A stretch of 64,000 bases of DNA from JAOUEA01 sp963810915. GTDB taxonomy: Bacteria > Actinomycetota > UBA4738 > HRBIN12. The notes beneath the pieces were generated by a model. That model was not told where the DNA came from. It did not search any database and worked only from the letters and a program-made list of their open reading frames with translations. The position numbers and the translations under genes are program-made. The stretch covers positions 62,001 to 126,000 of the forward strand of contig CAWEPH010000004.1 of the NCBI GenBank assembly GCA_963810915.1, written 5' to 3'. Of the stretch, positions 23,081 through 31,223 are shown one piece after another (within the stretch, counting starts at the first letter, position 1; every line of letters begins with the position of its first letter).

Positions 23081-24142
23081 TCAGATCGTGATGGCGATCT
23101 TCCCTCGTGCGTCTCCGGCCTCGAGGTGGTGCATGGCCTCAGGCACGCCGGCTAGCGGGTAGGTCCTGTCGATGATCGGAGTGACCTGACCGGCCTCGAT
23201 GAACCGGCTCACCGCCTCGATGTGGGTGTGGCTCTCCTTGGAGGCGAGCATCGTCAGTCGCTGGCCCACGAACGGCGACAGTGCGACCGCACGGAGCTGC
23301 CGGCCGAAGCCTCCCGTCAGGTTCCCGCCCTCTTCCCCGCCGACGATGACGAGGGTTCCCTTGGGAGCGAGTGCCCGACGGAGCTTCGACAGACGGCTGT
23401 TCCCGCCGACGTCGAGGATCAGGTCGTAGCGACGGTCGCCGTCGGCGAAGTCCTCCCGGGTGTAGTCGACGACATGGTCGGCCCCGATCGAGCGGAGGAG
23501 ATCGAGCTTCGCGGTGCTGCACACACCGGTGACTTCTGCTCCGAGGGCCTTGGCGAGCTGCACCGCGTAGGTACCCACACCTCCCGACGCACCGATGATC
23601 AGCACCTGCTGTCCTGCCTCGATGCCGCCTTGGCGCAGCCCCTGGATCGCGGTTCCCCCGGAGATCGGCACGACCGCCGCCTGCTCGAAGCTGATGCCGG
23701 CCGGCTTGAGGGCGAGCTTGTCCTCTCGTGCGGCCGCGTACTCGGCGTACGAACCCCGGCTGATGCCGAACACCTCGTCCCCTGTCTTGAACCTGGTCAC
23801 ATCGGCGCCGATCGCGACGACGGTGCCGGCCACGTCCAGTCCCGCGACGCGATTCTTCGGACCACGGAACCCGAAGCCCATGATCCGCATCAGGTACGGC
23901 TTGCCCGTCAGGGAATGCCAGGTGCCCCGATCCATCCCGGCCGCGCGAACCTTCACCAGTACCTCGTTCGCCGCGATGTCGGGCGCGTCGATCTCTTCGA
24001 GACGAAGAACGTCGGCCGAGCCGTAGGTGTCCTGGACGATGGCTCGCATGACACCGCTCCTCGAGTCGTCGCCGTCGATCCGTCCGTCGGCTTCGATCGC
24101 GCTGATGACGTTCGGCTCTGCTCCCTGCTCGGTCCCTGCCAT
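23081..24142 (-). CDS. zinc-free NAD(P)H:quinone oxidoreductase-like MDR protein
   Basis: A 353-residue medium-chain dehydrogenase/reductase of the quinone oxidoreductase type. The GroES-like half (residues 40-150) has VKVRAAGMDRGTWH and GLDVAGTVVAIG. The Rossmann half has GASGGVGTYAVQLAKALGAE and YTREDFADGDRRYDLILD. There is no GHE zinc motif. It presumably reduces quinones or enals with NADPH. ATG 24142 is chosen for the GAGAGGGA site upstream; the family core starts at Met32, preceded by a variable N-terminal extension. It is divergent from a TetR gene, and two GTACTAAGTAC operators lie between them, so induction by the TetR ligand is likely. Confidence 0.88.
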   Translation of the reverse strand: MAGTEQGAEPNVISAIEADGRIDGDDSRSGVMRAIVQDTYGSADVLRLEEIDAPDIAANEVLVKVRAAGMDRGTWHSLTGKPYLMRIMGFGFRGPKNRVAGLDVAGTVVAIGADVTRFKTGDEVFGISRGSYAEYAAAREDKLALKPAGISFEQAAVVPISGGTAIQGLRQGGIEAGQQVLIIGASGGVGTYAVQLAKALGAEVTGVCSTAKLDLLRSIGADHVVDYTREDFADGDRRYDLILDVGGNSRLSKLRRALAPKGTLVIVGGEEGGNLTGGFGRQLRAVALSPFVGQRLTMLASKESHTHIEAVSRFIEAGQVTPIIDRTYPLAGVPEAMHHLEAGDARGKIAITI

Positions 24143-24207
24143 GGTCTGTCCCTCTCTCGTTGCGGGAGACGGCTTCGGCGGAGTTGCCGACCGCATCCTG
24201 AGTTCTC

Positions 24208-24231
24208 GTACTAAGTACCCGTACTAAGTAC
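24208..24231. promoter_or_regulatory. tandem TetR operator
   Basis: GTACTAAGTAC occurs twice (24208-24218 and 24221-24231), each a perfect inverted repeat around one central base, 13 bases apart. The pair sits between the oxidoreductase start (24142, minus) and the TetR start (24252, plus), where it could control both promoters. Confidence 0.75.
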
Positions 24232-24251
24232 GGTACTGCTACCATGACGGT

Positions 24252-24926
24252 ATGGCAACCCCGGATCTCGAGGTCGGCGCGCTGGAGCGGACCCCGCTCA
24301 ACCGTGAACGCGTGCTCCGCGGCGCGATCGCCGTCGCGGATGCGGGAGGCCTCGTCGCGCTGACGATGCGATCGCTCGCCAAGGAACTCGGCGTCAAGCC
24401 CATGACGCTCTACCACCACGTCGCGAACAAGGACGAGATCCTCGACGCCATCACCGATGCCGTCTTCAGTGAGATCGAGCTACCTCCGGTCGATGCCGAT
24501 TGGCGATCGGCGATGCGGGAGCGTGCGATCTCCGCCCGCAGCGCGCTGGGGCGTCATCCGTGGGCGACGCCGCTGATGCAGTCGCGCACGAACCCCGGAC
24601 CCGCGACGCTGCGGCATCACGACACGGTGATCGGCTCGCTCCGCCGCGCCGGATTCTCGGTCGGGATGGCCGCGCACGCCTTCTCGTTGCTCGACGCCTA
24701 TGTCTACGGATTCGCGCTCCAGGAAGCTAGCCTGCCGTTCGATAGCGAGACTGCGCCAGAGGTCGCGGATGCGATCATGGCGCAGTTCCCCTCCGACGCG
24801 TACCCGTACCTGGCCGAGTTGACGATCGAACACGTCTTGCAGCCCGGCTACGACTACGGCGACGAGTTCGCGTGGGGGCTCGATCTCATCCTCGAAGGCC
24901 TCGAGAGGCAGCTAGACACCGTCTGA
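24252..24926 (+). CDS. TetR-family repressor with TetR_C-type ligand domain
   Basis: A 224-residue protein. Residues 17-63 form the helix-turn-helix: RVLRGAIAVADAGGLVALTM, SLAKELGVKPMTLYHHVANK and DEILDAITD. The rest is a helical ligand-binding domain of the TetR_C type (GFSVGMAAHAFSLLDAYVYG; EFAWGLDLILEGLERQL). It presumably binds the two GTACTAAGTAC operators immediately upstream and represses the divergent quinone oxidoreductase gene and itself. The ligand is unknown; an electrophile or quinone would fit the target. Confidence 0.88.
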   Translation: MATPDLEVGALERTPLNRERVLRGAIAVADAGGLVALTMRSLAKELGVKPMTLYHHVANKDEILDAITDAVFSEIELPPVDADWRSAMRERAISARSALGRHPWATPLMQSRTNPGPATLRHHDTVIGSLRRAGFSVGMAAHAFSLLDAYVYGFALQEASLPFDSETAPEVADAIMAQFPSDAYPYLAELTIEHVLQPGYDYGDEFAWGLDLILEGLERQLDTV

Positions 24927-25021
24927 ACGGATGCGTGCACGGATCCAACCTGACACCAGCGAGTCAGGGTCCGCACTGCCGCTTGCGTGAACGTTACGGG
25001 TGCGCCCAGCATTGAAGAGGT

Positions 25022-25576
25022 ATGGACCAGGCATCGGGACTGGATCGGGAGCGGCTAACCGTGCTCCACACGGAGTCGGGATCGGAGGCGAAAGCCGCGG
25101 AGCCGCGAACCTTCGAGGACCTGTTCCAGGCCGAGCACGAGCGCGTGTTCCACGCGCTGTACCTCGTCACCGGCAACACGCAGGAAGCCGAAGAGGTCAT
25201 GCAGGACGCCTTCCTGAAGATCTGGGAACGCTGGGACAAGGTGCGCGGCATGGAGAACCCGGCGGCCTACCTCTATCGCACCGCCATCAACGGCGCCCTG
25301 AGCCGGCGGCGGCGCGTGGCCGTGGCGACCAAGCGCGCGCTGACCCCGGGTCCGGCCGAGGATCCCTTCGAGGCCGCCGACCTGCGCGACGAGCTGGTGG
25401 GCGCCCTGCGGACGCTCACACCCCGCCAACGAGCGGCGCTGATGCTGACCGATCTCTTGGGCTACCCCTCGGAGGAGGCGGCGAAGGCACTCGGCGTGGC
25501 GGCAGGGACGGTCCGCTCACTGGCCTCGCAGGGACGAGCCGCGATGAGGACGGCCATGGAGGCCCGCGATGCCTGA
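25022..25576 (+). CDS. ECF RNA polymerase sigma factor
   Basis: A 184-residue sigma factor. Region 2 (about 30-95) has FEDLFQAEHERVFHALYLVT and EAEEVMQDAFLKIWERWDKV, which melts and reads the -10 element. Region 4 (about 120-175) has LRTLTPRQRAALMLTDLLG and EEAAKALGVAAGTVRSLASQ, which reads the -35. GAAGAGG precedes ATG 25022. The stop lies within the downstream gene (8-base overlap), coupling it to a membrane-anchored propeller protein that stands where an anti-sigma factor usually does. Confidence 0.92.
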   Translation: MDQASGLDRERLTVLHTESGSEAKAAEPRTFEDLFQAEHERVFHALYLVTGNTQEAEEVMQDAFLKIWERWDKVRGMENPAAYLYRTAINGALSRRRRVAVATKRALTPGPAEDPFEAADLRDELVGALRTLTPRQRAALMLTDLLGYPSEEAAKALGVAAGTVRSLASQGRAAMRTAMEARDA

Positions 25577-26870
25577 TACCCGCACCGAGCTCGAGCGGAT
25601 CACCCGGCGCATCCCGGTCCCGGTGCCCGCCTATGAACGGCTGCTCCTGCGCCGCGACCGCAACGTGCGGGTCCGAAGGATCGCCGCCGGCGCGGTCGGC
25701 GTCGCCGTGGCGTTCGCGCTGCTCGCAGGCCTCATCGGCGCGAGCCTCCTGCGCAGCCAGGGCGCGTCGAAACCGGCGACGACCGTCGGGCCCCTTCCCG
25801 GATCGTCGCTACCGTCGGGGGCGTTCGCGTTCGCGAGCAGCGACAGCCGTAGCGGCCGACCGCTGGGATCGATCCAGGTGTACGTGGAGGAGGCGGACGG
25901 ATCGGTCACCCAGCTCACCCACGGGAAGGACAACAACGAGCCCGAGTCGTGGTCGCCGGATGGTACCCAGCTGAGTGTGCAGCGGAACTTGGGGGATCGC
26001 CAGGGTCAGGATCTGTTCGTCGTGAACGCCAACGGCTCGGGCGAGACGCGCCTGACGAACGACCCGGATTGGGAGGGCTACTCCCAGTTCTCGCCGGACG
26101 GGAATCTGATCGCCTACGTGAAGCAGACCGCCCAGGGCGACGGCCTATACGTGGTGAGTCCCGACGGCACCGGGGAACGGCGGGTCTCACCCGCGGCCGG
26201 CAACGTCGGATCGTGGCAGAACCCCGTGCGGCCGTTCTCCTGGTCCCCCGACGGCAGGACGCTGGTGTTCGCTCAGAACAGCGAAGGCAAAGGGCCCCCA
26301 TCTCACGACCCGTTGGATGCCCAGCTCTACATCGTGAACGCCGACGGCACCGGTTTCCACGGCCTGTTCGCTCCGCAGGATGCCGGGATCGACGCCTCCT
26401 GTCAGAACCACGATCACGTCCTCAGCTGCGGACGGCTAGAGCAGCCCAGGTGGTCGCCCGACGGATCCAAGATCGCGTTCGTGGGGATCACGCCTCCGAG
26501 CAGCGATGGCGGGCTCAGCCGATCGGACATCTACGTGGCGGATGCCGCGATCAGGAAGCTCACGGGCGTGAACGGCGCACCGGCCGACGCGGGCTGCGAC
26601 GCCCCGGCGTGGTCGCCCGATTCCTCCGAGATCTCCTTCAACTGCGGCCACTACGTGAATGTGATCAACGCCGACGGCTCGGGGATCAGAGTCGTGACCG
26701 ACACGGGCTACTCCACGACCTGGTCCCCCGACGGCACCCAACTAGGCCTCTACGCGGACCCCAACGTCTGGTTCGTGAATGCCGATGGATCCGGCGGGCT
26801 CACCCAGGCCGCCGACGACGGACGTAACGACTTGGGCAGTCCCCTCTGGCGCCCGTCCGGCGGCCCCTAA
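25569..26870 (+). CDS. membrane-anchored TolB-like (PD40) beta-propeller protein, sigma-factor partner
   Basis: A 433-residue protein. A cytoplasmic N-terminus of about 40 residues (TRTELERITRRIPVPVPAYE) precedes one membrane helix (residues 42-62, AAGAVGVAVAFALLAGLIGA). The extracytoplasmic part is a propeller built of PD40/WD40-like blades with repeated SWSPDG motifs (PESWSPDGTQLS, FSWSPDGRTLVF, PRWSPDGSKIAF, TTWSPDGTQLGL). Overlap with the sigma gene, an intracellular segment and an external sensor-like domain together suggest an anti-sigma role. The N-terminus shows no zinc-type anti-sigma motif, so this is inference. A propeller that binds a cell-wall or carbohydrate ligand would fit. 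Confidence 0.82.
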   Translation: MPDTRTELERITRRIPVPVPAYERLLLRRDRNVRVRRIAAGAVGVAVAFALLAGLIGASLLRSQGASKPATTVGPLPGSSLPSGAFAFASSDSRSGRPLGSIQVYVEEADGSVTQLTHGKDNNEPESWSPDGTQLSVQRNLGDRQGQDLFVVNANGSGETRLTNDPDWEGYSQFSPDGNLIAYVKQTAQGDGLYVVSPDGTGERRVSPAAGNVGSWQNPVRPFSWSPDGRTLVFAQNSEGKGPPSHDPLDAQLYIVNADGTGFHGLFAPQDAGIDASCQNHDHVLSCGRLEQPRWSPDGSKIAFVGITPPSSDGGLSRSDIYVADAAIRKLTGVNGAPADAGCDAPAWSPDSSEISFNCGHYVNVINADGSGIRVVTDTGYSTTWSPDGTQLGLYADPNVWFVNADGSGGLTQAADDGRNDLGSPLWRPSGGP

Positions 26871-26890
26871 CCACGACAGAGGAGGTCGCA

Positions 26891-27455
26891 CAATCCCCGA
26901 ACTCCGCCCGCGGGAAGATCCTGCGCATGACGCCGTTCGGGGCGATCCCGAAGGACAACCCCAGCCGGCACTCGCGCATCTACGCGCGGCGGGTTCAGGA
27001 ACTCGTTCGGCATGGGCTTCGACCCACGAACCCGCCGCCTCTGGGAGACCGAGAACGGTCCCGAGTGCAACGACGAACTCAACCTCGTGCGGCGCGGGGG
27101 GAACTTCGGGTGGGGTCCGTCCGCGACATGCAGCGGAAGCTCGCCACGCGACACGAATCAGGACGGGCCGGATCCCGTGCTTCCTCAGCGCCGGTACACG
27201 CCGACCATCGCGCCGACGGGTCTGGCGTTCTGCAGCGGATGCGGTCTCGGACCGAAGAGCGAGGGCGCGTTGTTCTTCGGCGCGTACAAGACCGGCGAGA
27301 TCCGGCGTGTGCGACTCTCACCCGATCGGAAGAGGGTGGTGAGGGTCGACGTGCTCGGTCGACCCGCCCGCTCGATCCTCTCCGTCGAGGTTGGTCCGAA
27401 CGGGACGCTCTACTACAGCACCTACATCGGCGTCTACCGGCTGGTATCCAGGTGA
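26891..27455 (+). pseudogene. truncated, frameshifted copy of PQQ-type sugar dehydrogenase
   Basis: The 565 bases repeat almost exactly the last 564 bases of the intact gene at 52856-53998 (its positions 53435-53998). The N-terminal half and signal peptide are missing. One extra G near 26989 (GCGCGGCGGG against GCGCGCGGG) breaks the frame. The remainder still reads SFGMGFDPRTRRLWETENGP, NLVRRGGNFGWGPS and so on to the same stop. It starts abruptly 20 bases after the propeller gene. It cannot make a full enzyme. Confidence 0.85.
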
Positions 27456-27487
27456 GCAGGAGCGCAGAGGTCGGAGGAACGCTCGAC

Positions 27488-30324
27488 CTACGGGCCTTGC
27501 GGGCCGGGCGCGGCCGCTCGAGCGCTCTCTGCGAGCCTCAGCGCGAGTACCCGCATGACGCCGAGCGCGAGATCGGGGCGCTCGCGGACCATGCTCTCGA
27601 ACTCGCGGTGACCGATCCGGATCGTCCGCACGGGCCCTTCCGCGATCAGGGATGCGATCCTCGGGTTCCGCGTGATGATCGACATCTCGCCGACGACCTC
27701 GCCGGCGGTCCGTCGGGCGATCACGCGTTCGCCACCGACGCTCCCGCTGACGACGCGGATCACGCCTTCGCTCACGATGTGCATGGCGTCACCGAGCTCG
27801 CCCTCCCGCGCGATCGCCTCCCCGTCGTCGTAGCCCTGCTCTTCGGCGATCAGCGCCAACCGCTCGAGATCTCCGGGGCTGAGGTCGGCGAACAGCGGGA
27901 TCCCGCGCAGGATGAGCACGCGCTCGACCACGGAAACGGTTGCTATGGATAGCGTCATCGTGTCTCCTTCTCGTCGTGAGCGGACGACCTCCGCGCATCG
28001 ACGGACGAGATCGTCCTCGTCCTCGAGCGCGGTCGTCAGCCAGCTCCCGTCATCGTGCGCTGTCGGGATCGGTTCCCAGAGCGCCAACAGCGGGCCGACC
28101 GACTTCGTTGCGTCCGCTGCCTCGAGCGCCTCGAGCGCGCTCGCGCGGACGGAACCCGACCCGTCGAGGCGCTCGATCGCCGTGCGGGCGGCCTCGCGAT
28201 CCGCGGCCACCATGCTCGCGGCCCAGAGCGCCGATCGCGCGGCGACACGGGCCCGCTCGAGGATCGCGGTGCGCAGCAGGGCCTCGAGGTCGGGGTCTTG
28301 CGGGGTCGACGCGACCAACGCGCGGTCCGTCTTCGCCTGATCGGCCGCCGACCGCACGAACGCCTGCACCACGTCCGCCGCACCGTCCGGCTCCATCCGA
28401 CGCGCCGCCTCGATGCCGACGGCGACGGTCTCGGGGTCGCGGAGGGCCTGGAGGACATGGCCGATCGCGGGGGAACCGATCACGCCGAGCGCGCGACCGG
28501 CCGCCGATCGGACGGTCGGATCCGGTGCGTCGACCCGCTCCACGGCGGGCGCGAGCGCGCGTTCGGGCGCCGAGGACGCGAGGAGGTCGAGGGCGGCGGC
28601 CTGCACCAGCGGATCGGGATCTCCCAGGGATCGTTCCGCGAGGTCTGCGGCGAGCTCCGGAGGCGCCGCGTCCAGCTCCACCAACGCGACGGACCGGATC
28701 CCGGGGTCGGCGTCGGCGAGCAGCCGGTCGAGCCGCGTGGCGGCGCGGTCGTCGAGCGGAAGGGCGCGCGCGGATGCGGCTGCGCTCACGGCCGTGTCGG
28801 CGTCATCGATCATCCCTAGCATCGCCTCGCGACCCGATGGCGTCGACGCGTCGATCGCCCCGACGGCCGCGAGACGGACGAGTGGATCCGGGTCGTGAAG
28901 GCCCGCCGCGAGGGCATCCGACAGGGCGTGCGCGCGGAGCCCGGCGGCCAACTGGAACGCGAACCGCTTCGCGTGGAGGTCGTCGGACCGCATCGAATCC
29001 GCCAAGACGCGGGCCGACTGCGCATCGACGTCGAGCGGCGCCGGGGTCCACGCCGTCGCCTTCTCGAACACCTGTGGTCGCGCCGCCAGCAACGCCCGCA
29101 TGAGCGCGTCCACGTACGAGCGGCGGATCACGAGGACCACGGCGACCGTGAGGAGCGACGCGACGATCCCGATAATCGCGAACTGACGCGCGGTGAGTGC
29201 GTCCTGCCCGACCAGCGCGACCAAGCCTGCGATCGCCGTGCCGACCTGCGCCGGGCCTCCGTTCAGGAACGCCCTCGTCTCGTCCCGACGGTCGTCCGGC
29301 ACTACGTTGACCAACGTCTCCCACGCCGGCGAGGCGACGCCCTGGAGCCAGACGCCGGTCGTCACCTTGAGCACGACGATCGTCGCGAACCCTGCGCCGA
29401 CCAGCAGGATGCCGAAGGCTCCGAGGTACAGCAGCGGCAGCACCAGCATCATCGCGGTCACACCGAACCGAGCGAACAGCCGGTTCGTCAGCAGGATCGA
29501 CATCAGGAACGCCCCGGCAGTGATCGACGCTCCGACGAGGCCGAAGAACCCGGCGAGCGCGTCCGTGTCGGTGAAGCGGTCCGTGCCGCTGTCGCGAACG
29601 GCAGGAACAAGGAATAGAACAGGACGGAGAACAGCACGGCCGCCACCGCCATGCCCGCCAACAGCCGGCTCCGACGGACATAGGCGTACCCGCTCTTGAT
29701 CCCCTGGAAGAGCGACGTCTGCCGCCCCGCCGGCGCCGGATGGAGCCCGGCGCCACCGAGGCAAAGCCGGCACAGCACGGTCGCGACGACGAGCCCGCCG
29801 ATCCATACCAGCAGCAGGTTCTCGACACCGAGCACGGCTGCGAGCGGTCGCGTGAGGAGCCCGCCCACGACCGCCCCGAGGATCCCGCCGGCGCCGAAGA
29901 TCGGGAACAGCCGCTTGGCCTGGCGCGCGTCGACCACCGTGCCGGCGGTTCCCCACAGGCCGATCGCCTGCGCCAGCGTCGCGAACGCCACCGTCACCCA
30001 GAGCACCGGGTAGATCCACCGCGCGTCGGTCAGCAACACGCCGCGCTCGGCCAGCACCACGGCCGCCAGCAGCAGCGGCGACCAGATGTAGATCGATCGG
30101 TGCGCGACGCGCTGCAGGACGGCGGTCAGAGCGAACATCGCCACCAGGGTCGTGCCGGCTTGCGCGAGATACATGAGGGGGAGTGCCTGGGTGCCGATCT
30201 GATCGAAGAACAGCGCGTTCACGGCGCTCTCCCCGATCGCCGCGCCCGCGAGCGAGACGAACATCAGCGCGGCCACGAGCGAGACGGTCCGGCGCTCGCT
30301 CGCGTGGACGCCGAGGAGCCCCAC
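27488..30324 (-). CDS. nucleotide-transporter/MFS-like membrane protein with HEAT repeats and cNMP-binding domain, frameshifted
   Basis: Two frames form one protein of about 940 residues. The N-terminal frame (30324 to about 29600) has a membrane half starting LLGVHASERRTVSLVAALMF, with helices as in NTT/MFS-like carriers. After a one-base shift near 29600 the membrane region resumes (DTDALAGFFGLVGASITAGA). HEAT-like repeats follow (LHDPDPLVRLAAVGAID, LADADPGIRSVALVEL, RVDAPDPTVRSAAGRALGVIG). The C-terminal domain is a cyclic-nucleotide-binding fold (LFADLSPGDLERLALIAEEQ, GELGDAMHIVSEGVIRVVSG, GEVVGEMSIITRNPRIASL). The upstream gene, 13 bases away, is a cyclase, so its cyclic nucleotide may regulate this protein. 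Everything else is intact, so sequence error is as likely as mutation. Confidence 0.75.
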
Positions 30325-30337
30325 GATCGGTGGCGCC

Positions 30338-31171
30338 CTATCCGGCCGCCGCGGTCACCGGCGGCCGCACCACGAACGCGTCGACCGGGTAGCCCTTCAG
30401 CGATTCCAGGCGATGCTCGAGGCTGGCGCTCGCAAGCCTAGGCACGCGATCGAGCACCGGCTGTGTCACGAGGATCTCGCCCGCCGCGGCCTTCGAAGCG
30501 AGATGCGCTGCGATGTTCATCGGATCACCGAGGGCGGTGAAATCCCGTGCTTCCTGTTTCCCCACGATGCCGACGAAGGCCGACCCGGCATGGACCGCGA
30601 CGCCGAGCGGCAGCCATGGACCGGTCGGCGAACCGTACCCGACGGCCACGAGCAGCGCGCCGGCCGCATCGACGGCGCGCTCGGCGTGATCGGGACCTGC
30701 CAGGAAGGGCAGGAACAGCCCGACGACCTCGTCCCCGACGTACTTCTCGACGATCGCGTCGTGTTCGACGAGCGCGCCCATCGACGCTCGGTAGAAGCGG
30801 TCCATGAGCTGCGTGAACTCGAACGTCGGCATGGCTCGTGCGAGCTTGCTCGAGCCGCGGACGTCCGCGAACAGCATCGATAGCTCGACCTCCGCCCCAC
30901 GCACCTCGGCGTCGCCCGGGGCGCCGGGGCACATCGCCGCGTGGATCTTCAAGCCTTTGAAGCAGCGACCACAGATGTTGGGGTTCTTCGCCCACGGCGT
31001 GAACCCGAACCGTCTGAGGACCATGGCGCCTGGGCGGCCGAAGGGCGCCCGACAGAGCTTGCAGCGCGGGCTGGAAGGCACGAAGCGGAGTGCGCTCTTG
31101 TCGTGGAGATGCGGGTGCGTTCCGCTGAGGAAATCGTGCCACTCCTCCTCGGGTGTCGCGTAATCCGTCAC
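30338..31171 (-). CDS. class III nucleotidyl cyclase with Cys-pair N-terminus
   Basis: A 277-residue protein. Residues 35-75 hold two CxxC pairs (CKLCRAP and CGRCFKG), a probable zinc ribbon. Residues 95-270 form the cyclase homology domain. Metal Asp residues lie in VELSMLFADVRGSSKLA and VEKYVGDEVVGLF. The third motif reads ALGDPMNIAAHLAS, where the usual Arg that stabilises the transition state (N-x3-R) is His. The enzyme may therefore be slow, altered in specificity or a pseudo-cyclase acting by binding. It sits 13 bases upstream of the transporter-HEAT-cNMP gene on the same strand, an evident two-gene unit. Confidence 0.85.
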   Translation of the reverse strand: MTDYATPEEEWHDFLSGTHPHLHDKSALRFVPSSPRCKLCRAPFGRPGAMVLRRFGFTPWAKNPNICGRCFKGLKIHAAMCPGAPGDAEVRGAEVELSMLFADVRGSSKLARAMPTFEFTQLMDRFYRASMGALVEHDAIVEKYVGDEVVGLFLPFLAGPDHAERAVDAAGALLVAVGYGSPTGPWLPLGVAVHAGSAFVGIVGKQEARDFTALGDPMNIAAHLASKAAAGEILVTQPVLDRVPRLASASLEHRLESLKGYPVDAFVVRPPVTAAAG

Positions 31172-31223
31172 GCGAAGCAGGGTAGTGCGTCACCCCTTCG
31201 TTACGCCACCGTCTCGAGGAAGG

